From Mycobacterium decipiens (lineage in GTDB: Bacteria; Actinomycetota; Actinomycetes; Mycobacteriales; Mycobacteriaceae): a stretch of DNA of 64,000 nt. Positions 1 to 10,878 of this stretch are shown here, in pieces; positions within the stretch are counted from its first letter, which is position 1; the number at the start of each line of letters is the position of its first letter. The translations under genes and the position numbers were made by a program. Location of the stretch: the NCBI RefSeq assembly GCF_963853665.1, contig NZ_OY970459.1, forward strand, positions 1,922,001 to 1,986,000, written 5' to 3'. The notes beneath the pieces are model-generated. The model saw only the letters and a program-made list of their open reading frames with translations, had not been told where the DNA came from and made no database searches.

Positions 1-2
1 CA

Positions 3-673
3 CTGTTGGTCGCGGCGCTGGGAGAGGTGCCGCTGATCGGGTTCGCGGGAGCGCCGTTCACGTTGGCCTCCTACCTGGTGGAGGGCGGACCGAGCCGGCA
101 CCACGCCCGCACCAAGGCAATGATGCTGGCCGAGCCGGCGAGCTGGCATGCGCTGATGACGAAGCTGACCGACCTCACCATCGCGTTTCTGCACGGCCAA
201 ATCGGTGCCGGGGTGGACGCCATTCAGGTATTCGACTCGTGGGCCGGGACGCTGTCGCTGGCCGACTACCGTCAGTACGTGTTACCGCACAGCGCCCGGG
301 TATTCGGCGCGTTGAGCGAACATGCCGTGCCGATGACGCACTTCGGGGTCGGGACCGCCGAGTTGCTGGGCGCCATGTCGGAGGCGGTGCGCTTGGGTGG
401 TCAGGCCAGCGTCGTCGGGGTGGATTGGCGGACCACACTGACCGACGCCGCCGCCCGCGTCGAGGCCGGCACCGCGCTGCAGGGCAACCTCGATCCGGTG
501 GTGCTGCTGGCGGGCTGGCCGGCGGTGGAACGTGGCGCACGGGCCGTTGTCGACGACGGACGTCGCGCCGTGGACGCCGGCGCCGCCGGGCACGTCTTCA
601 ACCTCGGCCATGGGGTGCTGCCGGAGACCGATCCCGGGGTGCTGGCCGAGTTGGTGTCGCTGGTCCATTCGCT

Positions 674-677
<4 letters not shown>
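3..677 (+). CDS. hemE: Uroporphyrinogen decarboxylase HemE (3' part, cut by window edge)
   Basis: This reading frame is open from the window edge and gives about 224 residues, the C-terminal two thirds of a protein usually near 355 aa. UroD removes four carboxyl groups from uroporphyrinogen III to give coproporphyrinogen III in the cytoplasm. Recognisable family segments are [17 protein letters not shown] near the edge, IQVFDSWAG, and VVGVDWR. The stop TGA overlaps the hemY start as ATGA, so the two are probably translationally coupled. The true start lies outside the window. Family assignment is by motif and by the hemE-hemY-hemQ order. Confidence 0.95.
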
Positions 678-2736
<2,059 letters not shown>

Positions 2737-2756
2737 ACGATTAGAACGGGAGTCGC

Positions 2757-3506
2757 ATGACCCAGCCCGACCCGACCGATCCCACCCGCTTCGAGGAGAT
2801 GTACCGCGACGACCGGACGTTGCACGGGTTGCCAGCGGCCACGCCCTGGGACATTGGCGGCCCGCAGCCGGTGGTAAAGCAGCTGGTCGCGTTGGGTGCG
2901 ATCAAAGGCAAGGTGCTCGACCCGGGCACCGGCCCGGGTCACCACGCGATCTACTACGCGTCCAAGGGCTACTCGGCCACCGGCATCGACGGGTCGGCCG
3001 CCGCCATCGAGCGGGCGCGGGAACACGCGCGGCAGGCGGGGGTATCGGTGGACTTCCGGGTGGCCGACGCCACGAAGCTTCAGGGACTGGACGCCCGGTT
3101 CGACACCGTCGTCGACTGCGCCTTCTACCACACCTTCAGCACCGACCCGGAGCTGCAGCGGTCCTACGTGCGGGCATTGCACCGGGCCACCAAGCCGGGT
3201 GCACGCCTGTACATGTACGAATTCGGCGCGCACAACGTGAACGGTTTGAGTGCGCTGCGGTCGTTGTCCGAGGATGACTTCCGACAGGTGCTGCCGGGCG
3301 GCGGTTGGGAGATCACCTATTTGGGGCCGACCACCTATCAGACCAACGTCAGCGTGGAGACCTTCGAGACGATAGCCGCGCGCTATCCCGATATGGCCGA
3401 TGAGGTTAAGCCACTGCTGGAACGCATCCGGATCATCGAACCGTGGCTGGTCGATGGCATAGCGCACGTCCCGTTTTGGGAAGTGCACGCAACGCGGGTG
3501 GACTGA
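2757..3506 (+). CDS. Class I SAM-dependent methyltransferase
   Basis: A 249-aa methyltransferase with a Rossmann-type SAM site, motif I VLDPGTGPG at residues 53-61 and an acidic GIDGS loop after it. It follows hemQ by 20 nt on the same strand and is probably the last gene of the hem operon. The protein resembles small-molecule methyltransferases such as the thiopurine/tellurite-resistance type, but the substrate cannot be read from sequence. The position matches H37Rv Rv2675c (250 aa). The gene ends facing msrB, with a strong inverted repeat between them. Confidence 0.85.
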   Translation: MTQPDPTDPTRFEEMYRDDRTLHGLPAATPWDIGGPQPVVKQLVALGAIKGKVLDPGTGPGHHAIYYASKGYSATGIDGSAAAIERAREHARQAGVSVDFRVADATKLQGLDARFDTVVDCAFYHTFSTDPELQRSYVRALHRATKPGARLYMYEFGAHNVNGLSALRSLSEDDFRQVLPGGGWEITYLGPTTYQTNVSVETFETIAARYPDMADEVKPLLERIRIIEPWLVDGIAHVPFWEVHATRVD

Positions 3507-3518
3507 CCCGACGCGAAA

Positions 3519-3565
3519 CTGTAGTTAGCGCGCAAGAGTGCGAGTGGAGACCGCGCTAACTACAG
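3519..3565. terminator. 14-bp perfect inverted repeat between convergent genes
   Basis: CTGTAGTTAGCGCG (3519-3532) is repeated inverted as CGCGCTAACTACAG (3552-3565), with a 19-nt loop. It lies between the convergent methyltransferase and msrB genes and its right arm overlaps the msrB stop codon. It has no U-tract, so it would be a hairpin-type mycobacterial terminator working in both directions. This is inferred from position and symmetry. Confidence 0.6.
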
Positions 3566-3982
3566 GCTCGGCGCTTCGTTCGTCGGGACCAGGCGCAACG
3601 AGATCGAGTTGATGCAATAGCGCAAGTCCGTTGGTGTGGGATAACCCTCACCGGCGAACACATGGCCCAGGTGGCTGTGACAGTTCGCGCACAGCACCTC
3701 GGTGCGGATCTGGCCCAGCGAGTGGTCGGGACGTAGGATGACAGCGTCGGCGTTCGTCGGGTCGAAGAACGACGGCCAGCCGCAATGCGATTCGAATTTC
3801 TCTGTGCTGCAGAATAACTCGGCGCCACAGGCCCGGCACTGGTAGACACCCTGGGATTTGGTGTCGGTGTACTCACCGGTGAATGGCCGCTCGGTTCCGG
3901 CGCGGCGCAGCACGTCGAACTCCTGCGGGGTGAGCTTCTTACGCCACTCGTCGTCGGTGAGTTCGAGCTTCGGATGGGTCAT
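3560..3982 (-). CDS. msrB: Peptide methionine-(R)-sulfoxide reductase MsrB
   Basis: A 140-aa cytosolic repair enzyme that reduces methionine-R-sulfoxide. It has the two zinc-binding CxxC pairs (Cys49/Cys52 and Cys98/Cys101), the GWPSFF segment, and the catalytic cysteine Cys123 in RYCINSISL. Its ATG overlaps the aftC stop by 4 nt, so it is co-transcribed and coupled with aftC. Length and motifs are complete. Confidence 0.95.
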   Translation of the reverse strand: MTHPKLELTDDEWRKKLTPQEFDVLRRAGTERPFTGEYTDTKSQGVYQCRACGAELFCSTEKFESHCGWPSFFDPTNADAVILRPDHSLGQIRTEVLCANCHSHLGHVFAGEGYPTPTDLRYCINSISLRLVPTNEAPSL

Positions 3983-5289
3983 GCATCTACGCTAGCCGGT
4001 TCGCGCTTAGCCGTCAGCCACGTCGGATCGATGCCGCTGTCCAGCCGGTTTTCCGCCTTGGCGTCCAGGTAGCGGAAGTAGAGCACGGTGAACGTCACGA
4101 TCAACAGCAACGACCAACCGTAGGTGATCTTCAGGTACTCCAGGGCGCGACCCCACCTCATCCAGTTGAAGAGCAGCCAGCGATCCAGCGTGAGGAAGCC
4201 GTAGATGCCCAGCCACGCCGGCCAATTGCGGAGCACAGAGTTGGGCAGCACGACCGTCATCAGGAACGGGAACAGCATCATCGAGTAGTAGCCCTGGGCC
4301 AGCGACATCACCAGCCACGACCACAGCAGCAGCACACCTGACGAGGTGGTGAACCAGAACAGGGGGTCGCGGGTGCGGTAGTAGCGATACAGCAACCACA
4401 TGCCGCCGATCGCGATCACGGTGAACAGCAGCCGCAGGAACAGGATCAGCCAGGTGGGTAGGCCGAAGTAGACGCCGTTGCCCTGAATCGAGCTGTTGAA
4501 GTAGTCCCGGGTGCCCAGGATGTAGGGCAGCGTCCGGGTGAAGAAGCTCATCGGGTCGCTGACCAGCGGCAGTGCGGCCAGGTTCACGACGATAGGAACC
4601 GCGATGGCGGTCACCAGCGCCCGCCACTGGCGGTTCAGCAGCGGCAGCAACAGCAGCGGACCCAGCAGGGGTTTGAGCACCAGCGTCAGCCCGATCGCCA
4701 GCCCGGCCCACCACTGGTGACCGACCTTCCCATCCAGCAGCCACCGCAAGAACAAAACCTCCAGCAGCAGGATGCAGCCATTGATGTTGGTGAACACCAG
4801 GGTGTTGGTCACGGTCTCGGTGCAGAACATGGCCAGCAGGAGTGCTGGAGCGGCAACCGATGCCCACGTGTAGTTGAACAACCGCAGCAACAGGTAGGCG
4901 GCGACGACAATGGCCACGGTGTTGATCAGGATGAACAGGTAGCGCGACGGGGCGAACGGCAGGTATCCGAACGGCGCCATGAGCAGCGTGCCGCCCGGTG
5001 GGTACAGATAGTGCGGGTCGACGTAATCGAAGTGCTCGTTGTAGATGTCCCAGCCGCGCCGGAAGTTCATCACCGCGCGATACACGGGTTTGAAGTCGTC
5101 GGTGATGTTTCCGTTGGTGGTCAGCACGATGCTGCGGTGCAGCACGGAAAGGATCGCCGCGGGCCACAACACCGACCGCAAGATGCTGGCCGTGCTCGGT
5201 GCGCTGGTGCGGGGACGGAATGCGGCCTGGATCTGATCGCGCAGGCCGGTTGGGGTCGAGTCTGCTGCCGTCACCAGCGCACCGTACAC
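3979..5289 (-). CDS. aftC: Arabinofuranosyltransferase AftC
   Basis: A 436-aa multi-spanning GT-C glycosyltransferase. In mycobacteria AftC adds alpha-1,3 branches of arabinofuranose to arabinogalactan and lipoarabinomannan from decaprenyl-phosphoarabinose, on the outer face of the plasma membrane. The N-terminal loop with the acidic motif DDFKPVYRA (about residues 64-72), followed by YPPGG and about ten hydrophobic segments, fits the family. The start is a GTG; residues from there match what I recall of the M. tuberculosis protein (433 aa). It overlaps msrB by 4 nt. Confidence 0.93.
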   Translation of the reverse strand: MYGALVTAADSTPTGLRDQIQAAFRPRTSAPSTASILRSVLWPAAILSVLHRSIVLTTNGNITDDFKPVYRAVMNFRRGWDIYNEHFDYVDPHYLYPPGGTLLMAPFGYLPFAPSRYLFILINTVAIVVAAYLLLRLFNYTWASVAAPALLLAMFCTETVTNTLVFTNINGCILLLEVLFLRWLLDGKVGHQWWAGLAIGLTLVLKPLLGPLLLLPLLNRQWRALVTAIAVPIVVNLAALPLVSDPMSFFTRTLPYILGTRDYFNSSIQGNGVYFGLPTWLILFLRLLFTVIAIGGMWLLYRYYRTRDPLFWFTTSSGVLLLWSWLVMSLAQGYYSMMLFPFLMTVVLPNSVLRNWPAWLGIYGFLTLDRWLLFNWMRWGRALEYLKITYGWSLLLIVTFTVLYFRYLDAKAENRLDSGIDPTWLTAKREPASVDA

Positions 5290-5311
5290 CGGGGCGCCAG
5301 CTGCCGAAGTG

Positions 5312-6898
5312 TCAGGCGGGACAGTAGGTGTCGGTGCCGGGCAGCTTGCCGCTGTCCAGATAGCCGACCAGCGGTGGCACCGCGCACGACGAGTAGACGC
5401 TGGCGCCGTGGCCGATGCCCTGCCACATCACCCGCTTGCTGGCGGCATTTGCGTTGATGATGGTGGCCGCCGTCGCGGCGACGCCTTCCGAGCCCACGAT
5501 CGGGTCGTTCTGCACGCCCAGCAGCAAAACGTCGACCTTGAGATCCTTCGGCGGTTGCGGCGGTGAACTGCTCGGCCAATGCACGCATTTGACGAGGTTG
5601 AGCGCGGCGACGGTGCCGAACTGCGGATACAGCTTCCCCCAGGCGACCACCAGCTCGCGGACCCGGTCCGGGGTCGGGCGGTTGACCGCGTCGCTGCACG
5701 AGCTGACGAACTGGCCGTCTGTGTCCTGGGTGGTATCGGCGCGGTTGATCAGGTTGGACAGCAGGTTGATGTCCCCGGAGCGGGCGGCCGCCAGCGCGTC
5801 GGCCAGTTTCGTGGTGCCCTCGACCCGGCCGCTGTCGGGGAAGCCCAACGCGGTGGTGATGGCGTTGGCGACAGACGCCACCGACGCGCCACCGGGCCCG
5901 TCACCGGACCGGGCGGCCGACAGGAGCGTGCTGACAGCGCCTTTCGGATCGGAGCCCAGCGCGCAGTTCACCGCGACGCATTGCGCCGCGAATGCGTCAA
6001 GTGCGGCCTGTTGGCCCTTGACCTGCTGCTCGGCCGCGGCTTCGGCGGACACCCCCACCGCAATCGGGGAGTCGAGGATCAGCCTGGCGACCTTGTCGGG
6101 ACGCGATGCCGCGTAGGCCAGCGCGACCTGGGCGCCGTTACCAATTCCGACGAGGGCGAGGGCAGGGACGTCCCAGAGGTTGCGCAGCCGCTCGAGGTCC
6201 GAGGCGGCGTGCGTGTTGTCGTAGGCGGACTCGCCCGGAGCAATGGCGTCGGTGCAGTCCGTGGTGGCGGAGTTGGAGATGTCGGAAAGATTGGCCACCG
6301 GATCGTCACCGGTCTGGAATTGCGCCTGATCGCGCATCTCTTCGCGGTCAAAGTGATCGCGGCAGTCGATCGGGCTCGACATGCCCATGCCACGACGGTC
6401 GACGGCGACGATGGGATGGCTGCGCAGCACGTCGGTGCCCGCGTGTGACAGCCAGACCGGCAACTGCGTCGAGGAGGGCAGGTCGGAGCCGGTGGTGAAC
6501 ACCAGCGGTCCGGCGTCGCGCGGGGTCTGGTTGGAGCGGGCGCGCACCACGCCGATACTCACCTTCGCGGCCCCTCCGACCAGCGGGTCGAGATCGGTGT
6601 CATAGCTCGCGCAATCCAGTTCGATCCCGGGCGCGGCCGGAACGCCCGCGTCCGAGAACACCCGCGACGTGCAACCGTGCCACGACAAGTCGTTCTTGGG
6701 TGCGGCAACCGGCGGCGGACCACCCGGCGGTGGTGTCGTGGTAGCCGCGCCTTGCGGTCGGGCACCCGAGTTGGTAGCGAACCGCGGGTCGGCGCCGAAG
6801 GCTGGGACGCAGCCGGCCAGCACCGTCGCCGAGAAGGTCACCGCGACCAGCAGCACGGCGGACGTCGTTTGCCGACTCATGCCGACCACAGTAGCCAT
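5312..6898 (-). CDS. TAP-like alpha/beta-hydrolase-fold lipoprotein (putative secreted protease)
   Basis: A 528-aa exported protein. The N-terminus has a hydrophobic core and a lipobox ending LAGC (Cys30), so it should be a lipoprotein. The body is an alpha/beta hydrolase of the TAP-like type related to mycobacterial Hip1/CaeA. The C-terminal Asp (NDPIVG) and His (GIGHGAS) of a triad are present, but the nucleophile elbow reads G-I-G-N-G, with Gly253 where serine is expected. It may therefore be inactive or use another residue. I chose ATG 6898 because it gives the H37Rv Rv2672 length; ATG 6880 also keeps the signal peptide. It lies 22 nt upstream of aftC. Confidence 0.85.
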   Translation of the reverse strand: MATVVGMSRQTTSAVLLVAVTFSATVLAGCVPAFGADPRFATNSGARPQGAATTTPPPGGPPPVAAPKNDLSWHGCTSRVFSDAGVPAAPGIELDCASYDTDLDPLVGGAAKVSIGVVRARSNQTPRDAGPLVFTTGSDLPSSTQLPVWLSHAGTDVLRSHPIVAVDRRGMGMSSPIDCRDHFDREEMRDQAQFQTGDDPVANLSDISNSATTDCTDAIAPGESAYDNTHAASDLERLRNLWDVPALALVGIGNGAQVALAYAASRPDKVARLILDSPIAVGVSAEAAAEQQVKGQQAALDAFAAQCVAVNCALGSDPKGAVSTLLSAARSGDGPGGASVASVANAITTALGFPDSGRVEGTTKLADALAAARSGDINLLSNLINRADTTQDTDGQFVSSCSDAVNRPTPDRVRELVVAWGKLYPQFGTVAALNLVKCVHWPSSSPPQPPKDLKVDVLLLGVQNDPIVGSEGVAATAATIINANAASKRVMWQGIGHGASVYSSCAVPPLVGYLDSGKLPGTDTYCPA

Positions 6899-6962
6899 TG
6901 CGCGCTGATCGGCGAGCGTCACGCCAGAGTGGCGCTCGGTGGCGTGCGGGCGACCAAGCCGC

Positions 6963-7739
6963 CTAGGTCCTGACGTATCGGGTGTACAGGTAGCCGGCAT
7001 CGTCGGTGAGGACATGGGCACAGCGCATCCGGGTCAGCACCTGCGCGGGGCCCGTTGTAATGCGCCGGGCCAGACCGCCGACGACGTAGGGGGCGATCGT
7101 CAGACACAGCTCGTCAAGCACGTCACGCTCGATGAAGGATCCGAGCAACGTCGGCCCGCCTTCGGTAAGGATCCGCCGCAGACCCCGAGCCGCGAGGCCG
7201 GCCAGCAGCGCGGCCACATCGACACTGCCGGGATCATCGCCAGGGCAGTCGATGACGTCGGCGAGGCCGGCGAGCCGCTGGCGTGTCTGGGTGGCGGCCG
7301 CCGTGGAGGTGAACACCAGTGGCGGCACCTCGGTGCGGGTAAACACCGCCATGTCCCGGTTCAGGTGACCCGTCTTGGTGACGATCGCCAGCTGCGGGAC
7401 TTCGCTTTGGTCCCGGGCCTGCCGCCGCTGGCGCTGGGCGACACCGAGGTGGACGCCCGAGTAGCCCTCGCTGCGCACCGTGCCCGCGCCGACCACGACG
7501 ACGTCGGCGAGTTCACGCAGCAGGTTGAAAACGAATCGGTCGCCGGGCCCGCCCATCGCTCCGCTGGTGCCATCGGCGGTGGCGCCGCCGTCCAGGCTGC
7601 TGATGAAGTTCGCCCGCAACCAGGTGCCGTCCTCCGGATAGGCGTAGAGCCGGGGGAGTTCGCCGTCGCCGAGCGGCTGCACCGACCTGAGCAGCCTCAG
7701 CGGCGTGTCAGCGGCTCCGAGCGCAGCAGAGTCGGGCAT
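6963..7739 (-). CDS. RibD C-terminal-type pyrimidine/dihydrofolate reductase
   Basis: A 258-aa stand-alone RibD_C reductase. The N-terminal deaminase domain of bifunctional RibD is absent. Visible features are RANFISSLDGGAT near residues 43-55, VVVGAGTVRSEGY, and ILTEGGPTLLGSF, the NADPH-binding region. From memory, the M. tuberculosis counterpart Rv2671 has dihydrofolate reductase activity and can substitute for DfrA, so folate rather than riboflavin metabolism is possible. It diverges from the ATPase gene at 7774, leaving only 34 nt for both promoters. Confidence 0.88.
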   Translation of the reverse strand: MPDSAALGAADTPLRLLRSVQPLGDGELPRLYAYPEDGTWLRANFISSLDGGATADGTSGAMGGPGDRFVFNLLRELADVVVVGAGTVRSEGYSGVHLGVAQRQRRQARDQSEVPQLAIVTKTGHLNRDMAVFTRTEVPPLVFTSTAAATQTRQRLAGLADVIDCPGDDPGSVDVAALLAGLAARGLRRILTEGGPTLLGSFIERDVLDELCLTIAPYVVGGLARRITTGPAQVLTRMRCAHVLTDDAGYLYTRYVRT

Positions 7740-7773
7740 GAGTTTGATTGCAGCACGCCGCTAGAGTGCCACC

Positions 7774-8856
7774 ATGCACGGGTCCACCTCCCCGAATGTC
7801 CGGCAAGCTTCCGGCCGGGTGGGCCACCTGGTGGACCGGCACCCAACGGTGTCCCCGGAGCGGCTGATCTCCCAATTGCGGCCACCGCCGACCTTCGCGC
7901 AGGTCAGATTCACGACGTATCGACCTGACCCGGCGGAGCCGACGCAGGCTGCCGCCGTTGTTGCCTGCCAAGAGTTCTGTCGCAGGGCCGTCGAGCGGCG
8001 GGCGGGCCGCAAGAAGCTGTTCGGCAAAAGGGAGGTGCTGCCGGGGGTCGGGCTGTATCTGGACGGCGGGTTCGGTGTGGGCAAGACGCACCTGCTGGCG
8101 TCCGCGTACTACCAGCTGCCCGGAGCCGGACCCGACGCTGCGACGCGGCCCAAGGCGTTCGCGACGTTTGGCGAGCTGACCCAGCTGGCCGGGGTGTTCG
8201 GCTTCGCCGAATGCATCGATCTGCTCGCCGATTACACCGCCGTATGCATCGACGAGTTCGAGCTGGACGATCCGGGCAACACAACGCTGATCTCCCGGCT
8301 GCTTTCGTCCCTGGTCGAGCGGGGCGTTTCGGTGGCTGCCACCTCCAACACATTGCCCGAGCAGCTCGGCGAGGGCCGTTTTGCCGCCCAGGACTTTCTA
8401 CGCGAGATCAACACGCTGGCAAAGATTTTCAGCACGGTGCGGATCGAGGGACCGGACTACCGGCACCGGGATCTGCCGCCGGCACCCCAGCCGTTGTCAA
8501 ATGACGAGGTCGCCGCGCGGGCGGACGGTGTCGACGGGGCGACCCTGGACGACTTCGACGCACTCTGCGCGCACCTGGCCACCATGCATCCGTCGCGGTA
8601 TTTGACCCTGATCGAGGGTGTGACCACGGTGTTTTTGACCGGCGTGCACGGCATCGATGACCAGAACGTCGCGTTGCGGCTGGTCGCGCTCACCGATCGC
8701 CTGTACGACGCCGGCATTCCGGTGGTGGCGTCCGGGGCCAAGCTGGACACGATTTTCAGCGAGGAGATGCTGGCCGGTGGCTATCGAAAGAAGTACCTGC
8801 GGGCCACCTCCCGGCTGTTGGCACTGACTGCGGGTGTCAGACCTCCCGGATCATGA
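7774..8856 (+). CDS. AFG1/ZapE-type AAA ATPase
   Basis: A 360-aa P-loop ATPase of the AFG1/LACE1/ZapE family. Walker A is GFGVGKTH at residues 99-106 and Walker B is AVCIDEFELDD from residue 156. Proteobacterial ZapE acts at the division septum; mitochondrial AFG1 assists protein turnover. The mycobacterial role is not established. It is transcribed divergently from the reductase gene. Its 3' end overlaps the convergent acetyltransferase gene by 20 bp. Confidence 0.9.
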   Translation: MHGSTSPNVRQASGRVGHLVDRHPTVSPERLISQLRPPPTFAQVRFTTYRPDPAEPTQAAAVVACQEFCRRAVERRAGRKKLFGKREVLPGVGLYLDGGFGVGKTHLLASAYYQLPGAGPDAATRPKAFATFGELTQLAGVFGFAECIDLLADYTAVCIDEFELDDPGNTTLISRLLSSLVERGVSVAATSNTLPEQLGEGRFAAQDFLREINTLAKIFSTVRIEGPDYRHRDLPPAPQPLSNDEVAARADGVDGATLDDFDALCAHLATMHPSRYLTLIEGVTTVFLTGVHGIDDQNVALRLVALTDRLYDAGIPVVASGAKLDTIFSEEMLAGGYRKKYLRATSRLLALTAGVRPPGS

Positions 8857-9274
8857 CGTAGTCGTTCTCGCGATGGGTGCCCAGTTGAAACGTCCGGGTG
8901 CCGTTGATCCTAAACCCGCTCTTGGTGTAGAAGCGTTGTGCACGTTGGTTTTCCTGATTGACTCCTAGCCACACGCAGCGGATGGCCCACCGGTCGGCGG
9001 TGGCCAGTGCGGCGTCCATCAACGCCGGCGACACGCCAGCGCCGTGAAAGTCAGCGAGCACGTAGAGCTTGGACAGTTCAGCGGCCGGGCGGAGCTCGAC
9101 GGCTCGCTGCACCTCGACGTTGTCGGGAACGCCGCGAATCAGCATGGCGTAACCGACTATTCGGCTGTCGTGCTGTGCGGTGAGAATCGCACGCTGCGGA
9201 TCCGTCAGGAACTCGGCGAAGCGGGCCGCGGACAGGTTGGCGTCGATGAACGCCGAGATGTGCTCCCTGGCCAC
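8837..9274 (-). CDS. GNAT-family N-acetyltransferase
   Basis: A GNAT acetyltransferase with acetyl-CoA-binding segment ADFHGAGVSPALMDAAL and terminal strand GFRINGTRTFQLG. The coordinates use GTG 9274 (145 aa). The same frame continues upstream without a stop to 9385, and its residues (SIHIDATDSVDPDELAAVAA, then RTFPLACPPS) look like a normal GNAT N-terminus. In that extension I see no ATG, GTG or TTG; a CTG at 9365-9367 overlapping the upstream gene's stop region is the best candidate. The true protein is therefore probably about 30 residues longer. The substrate is unknown. Confidence 0.8.
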   Translation of the reverse strand: MAREHISAFIDANLSAARFAEFLTDPQRAILTAQHDSRIVGYAMLIRGVPDNVEVQRAVELRPAAELSKLYVLADFHGAGVSPALMDAALATADRWAIRCVWLGVNQENQRAQRFYTKSGFRINGTRTFQLGTHRENDYVMIREV

Positions 9275-9368
9275 CGATGGCGGACACGCCAGCGGAAAGG
9301 TGCGTGCGGCGACGGCGGCCAGTTCGTCGGGGTCGACGGAATCCGTCGCATCAATGTGTATGGACAGT

Positions 9369-9878
9369 TCAGAGGTTCCATTGCGCTAGGTGCTGGCCAG
9401 TCTTCTTGTCCAGCAGGATGACGTTTGAGACCGGATCGCGGTAGGCGTCCCAATACACGCCGCCGCGGACAATCGAGCCCTGTGGGGCATTCCCGAGCGC
9501 GGCGTCCAGCCAGTCGGGCGCGTCGCAGGGCCGCGGCTTGTAGGCGTCGGCGAATGGAGTGATCCCGTCGAAGCTGAAATTGGTGGCCAGGATGAAGGGA
9601 TTGGGCACCCGGACCGCGTGGACCGTCACGTCCGCGCGCGCGACGGAACTGCCGGGAAGGCTTTTGATCGGGTTGCCGCTACGCAGGTAGCCGAAGCCGG
9701 GCGGCGGATCCACCGGTACCACGCTGGTGACGGTGACGTCCGCGACGTAACTGCCGGTATCCACCCGCAGCGTGTCACCGATGCGCCCGATCGGCGCGTC
9801 TTGGGCCCACGCGCGCGGCGCGGCGACACCCGCGGCGGCCACGAGGAAAATGCTCACCACGATCAGCCAGCGGCGCAT
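9369..9878 (-). CDS. Secreted protein of unknown function (Rv2668-like)
   Basis: A 169-aa exported protein. It has a positively charged start (MRRWL), a hydrophobic stretch and an AWA-QD signal-peptidase I site near residue 26. The mature part is a beta-rich domain of the kind seen in mycobacterial exported proteins. The start is fixed by a strong ribosome-binding site GAGGAGG just upstream of the ATG. The stop falls at the probable start of the downstream acetyltransferase, suggesting translational coupling. No catalytic motif is recognised. Confidence 0.85.
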   Translation of the reverse strand: MRRWLIVVSIFLVAAAGVAAPRAWAQDAPIGRIGDTLRVDTGSYVADVTVTSVVPVDPPPGFGYLRSGNPIKSLPGSSVARADVTVHAVRVPNPFILATNFSFDGITPFADAYKPRPCDAPDWLDAALGNAPQGSIVRGGVYWDAYRDPVSNVILLDKKTGQHLAQWNL

Positions 9879-9964
9879 GTTTTGCCTCCTCGGCTTTCCC
9901 GTTTTCGGGACCTTCGCATGATTGCACACGCGATGGCGCGAGGGGGAGGGTTGGTTTGACCGCC

Positions 9965-10702
9965 TCAGGTGGCGCCGGGCTCGCTGGCGCTGGCGTCACC
10001 GGTCAGTGATTCGAGCGCGGTGATCAGATCGGTCTCGAGGCGCTCCTTGTCTATACCGGATCCGTCGAGCGGCCCGTCTTCGAGTTCGAGCAGCGCCAGC
10101 AGCAGGTGCTCGGTGCCAATGTAGTTGTGGCCAAGCCGAAGTGCTTCACGGAAGGTCAGTTCGAGCACTTTGCGCGCCGGGCCGCTGAACGGGATCAGCG
10201 CGGTAGGTTCCTGGCCGGCGGGGGGCAGCGTTACGGCAGCACGCAGGGCCTCGGTGTCGATCTTCTGCTTACGCAGCATGCCGGTGGCCAGCGCGGTCGG
10301 ATCGCTGAGCATGCCGAGCACCAGATGGTCGGGGGTGATCTCGCTGTTGGCGGCTTCGTGCGCGGCGTTTTGGGCTGCGACTACGGCATTACGGGCTCGT
10401 GGAGTGAAACGCCCGAAGCCCTGATCGGGGTCCAGGGTGGTGGCCTCGGCTTTCGGGACGAACCGCTTTTGGGCGGCCTGTTTGGTGACGCCCATGCTCT
10501 TGCCGATCTCGGTCCAGGAGGCTCCCGAGCGGCGCGCTTGATCGACGAAGTGCCCGATCAAATGGTCGGCGACCTCGCCGAGACACTCGGCGGCCAATAC
10601 CGCGTCGGCGAGCTGGTCCAATGCGTTGCTGTGCGCCTGTCTGATGGCGTTGATGAGCTCGTCCAGGCTGACGGGGTAGGCGATCTTGGTTGGTTGAACC
10701 AT
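9965..10702 (-). CDS. clpC2: ClpC2: HTH domain plus Clp N-terminal repeat domain
   Basis: A 245-aa protein with no AAA ATPase module. Residues about 60-81 (SWTEIGKSMGVTKQAAQKRF) look like a helix-turn-helix. Residues about 98-240 form a Clp_N-like repeat domain similar to the N-terminus of ClpC1. ClpC2 is reported to bind cyclomarin-type antibiotics and shield ClpC1. The start is ATG 10702; longer readings run through the operator. Two nearly identical palindromes lie directly upstream, so self-regulation through the HTH domain is likely. Confidence 0.9.
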   Translation of the reverse strand: MVQPTKIAYPVSLDELINAIRQAHSNALDQLADAVLAAECLGEVADHLIGHFVDQARRSGASWTEIGKSMGVTKQAAQKRFVPKAEATTLDPDQGFGRFTPRARNAVVAAQNAAHEAANSEITPDHLVLGMLSDPTALATGMLRKQKIDTEALRAAVTLPPAGQEPTALIPFSGPARKVLELTFREALRLGHNYIGTEHLLLALLELEDGPLDGSGIDKERLETDLITALESLTGDASASEPGAT

Positions 10703-10705
10703 GGC

Positions 10706-10750
10706 GTCAACGTTAGGTTGACGATCGGATCGTGTCAACCTTAGGTTGAC
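10706..10750. promoter_or_regulatory. Twin palindromic operators upstream of clpC2
   Basis: GTCAACGTTAGGTTGAC (10706-10722) and GTCAACCTTAGGTTGAC (10734-10750) are two 17-bp sites, 28 bp start to start. The second has perfect 8-bp arms; the first differs from it by one base. They begin 3 bp upstream of the clpC2 ATG, where a bound repressor would block transcription or lie over the leader. ClpC2 itself has an HTH and is the obvious candidate ligand. Confidence 0.75.
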
Positions 10751-10878
10751 GGACGAAGTGCAAAGGTAGCGCCCTAGTGGGTGGTAATTGCGTTGGCGCA
10801 CAGCGTCGTTCAATGTTCATCTCCGATTTCACCGCAGAAGATGCACACCCACCGCCGCTCTGGGACGATCAGGGAGGT

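Noticed and set aside
239..673. Extended N-terminus for hemY
   Set aside because: The extra residues are arginine- and glycine-rich and overlap hemE in another frame; the FAD motif lies at the expected distance from ATG 674.
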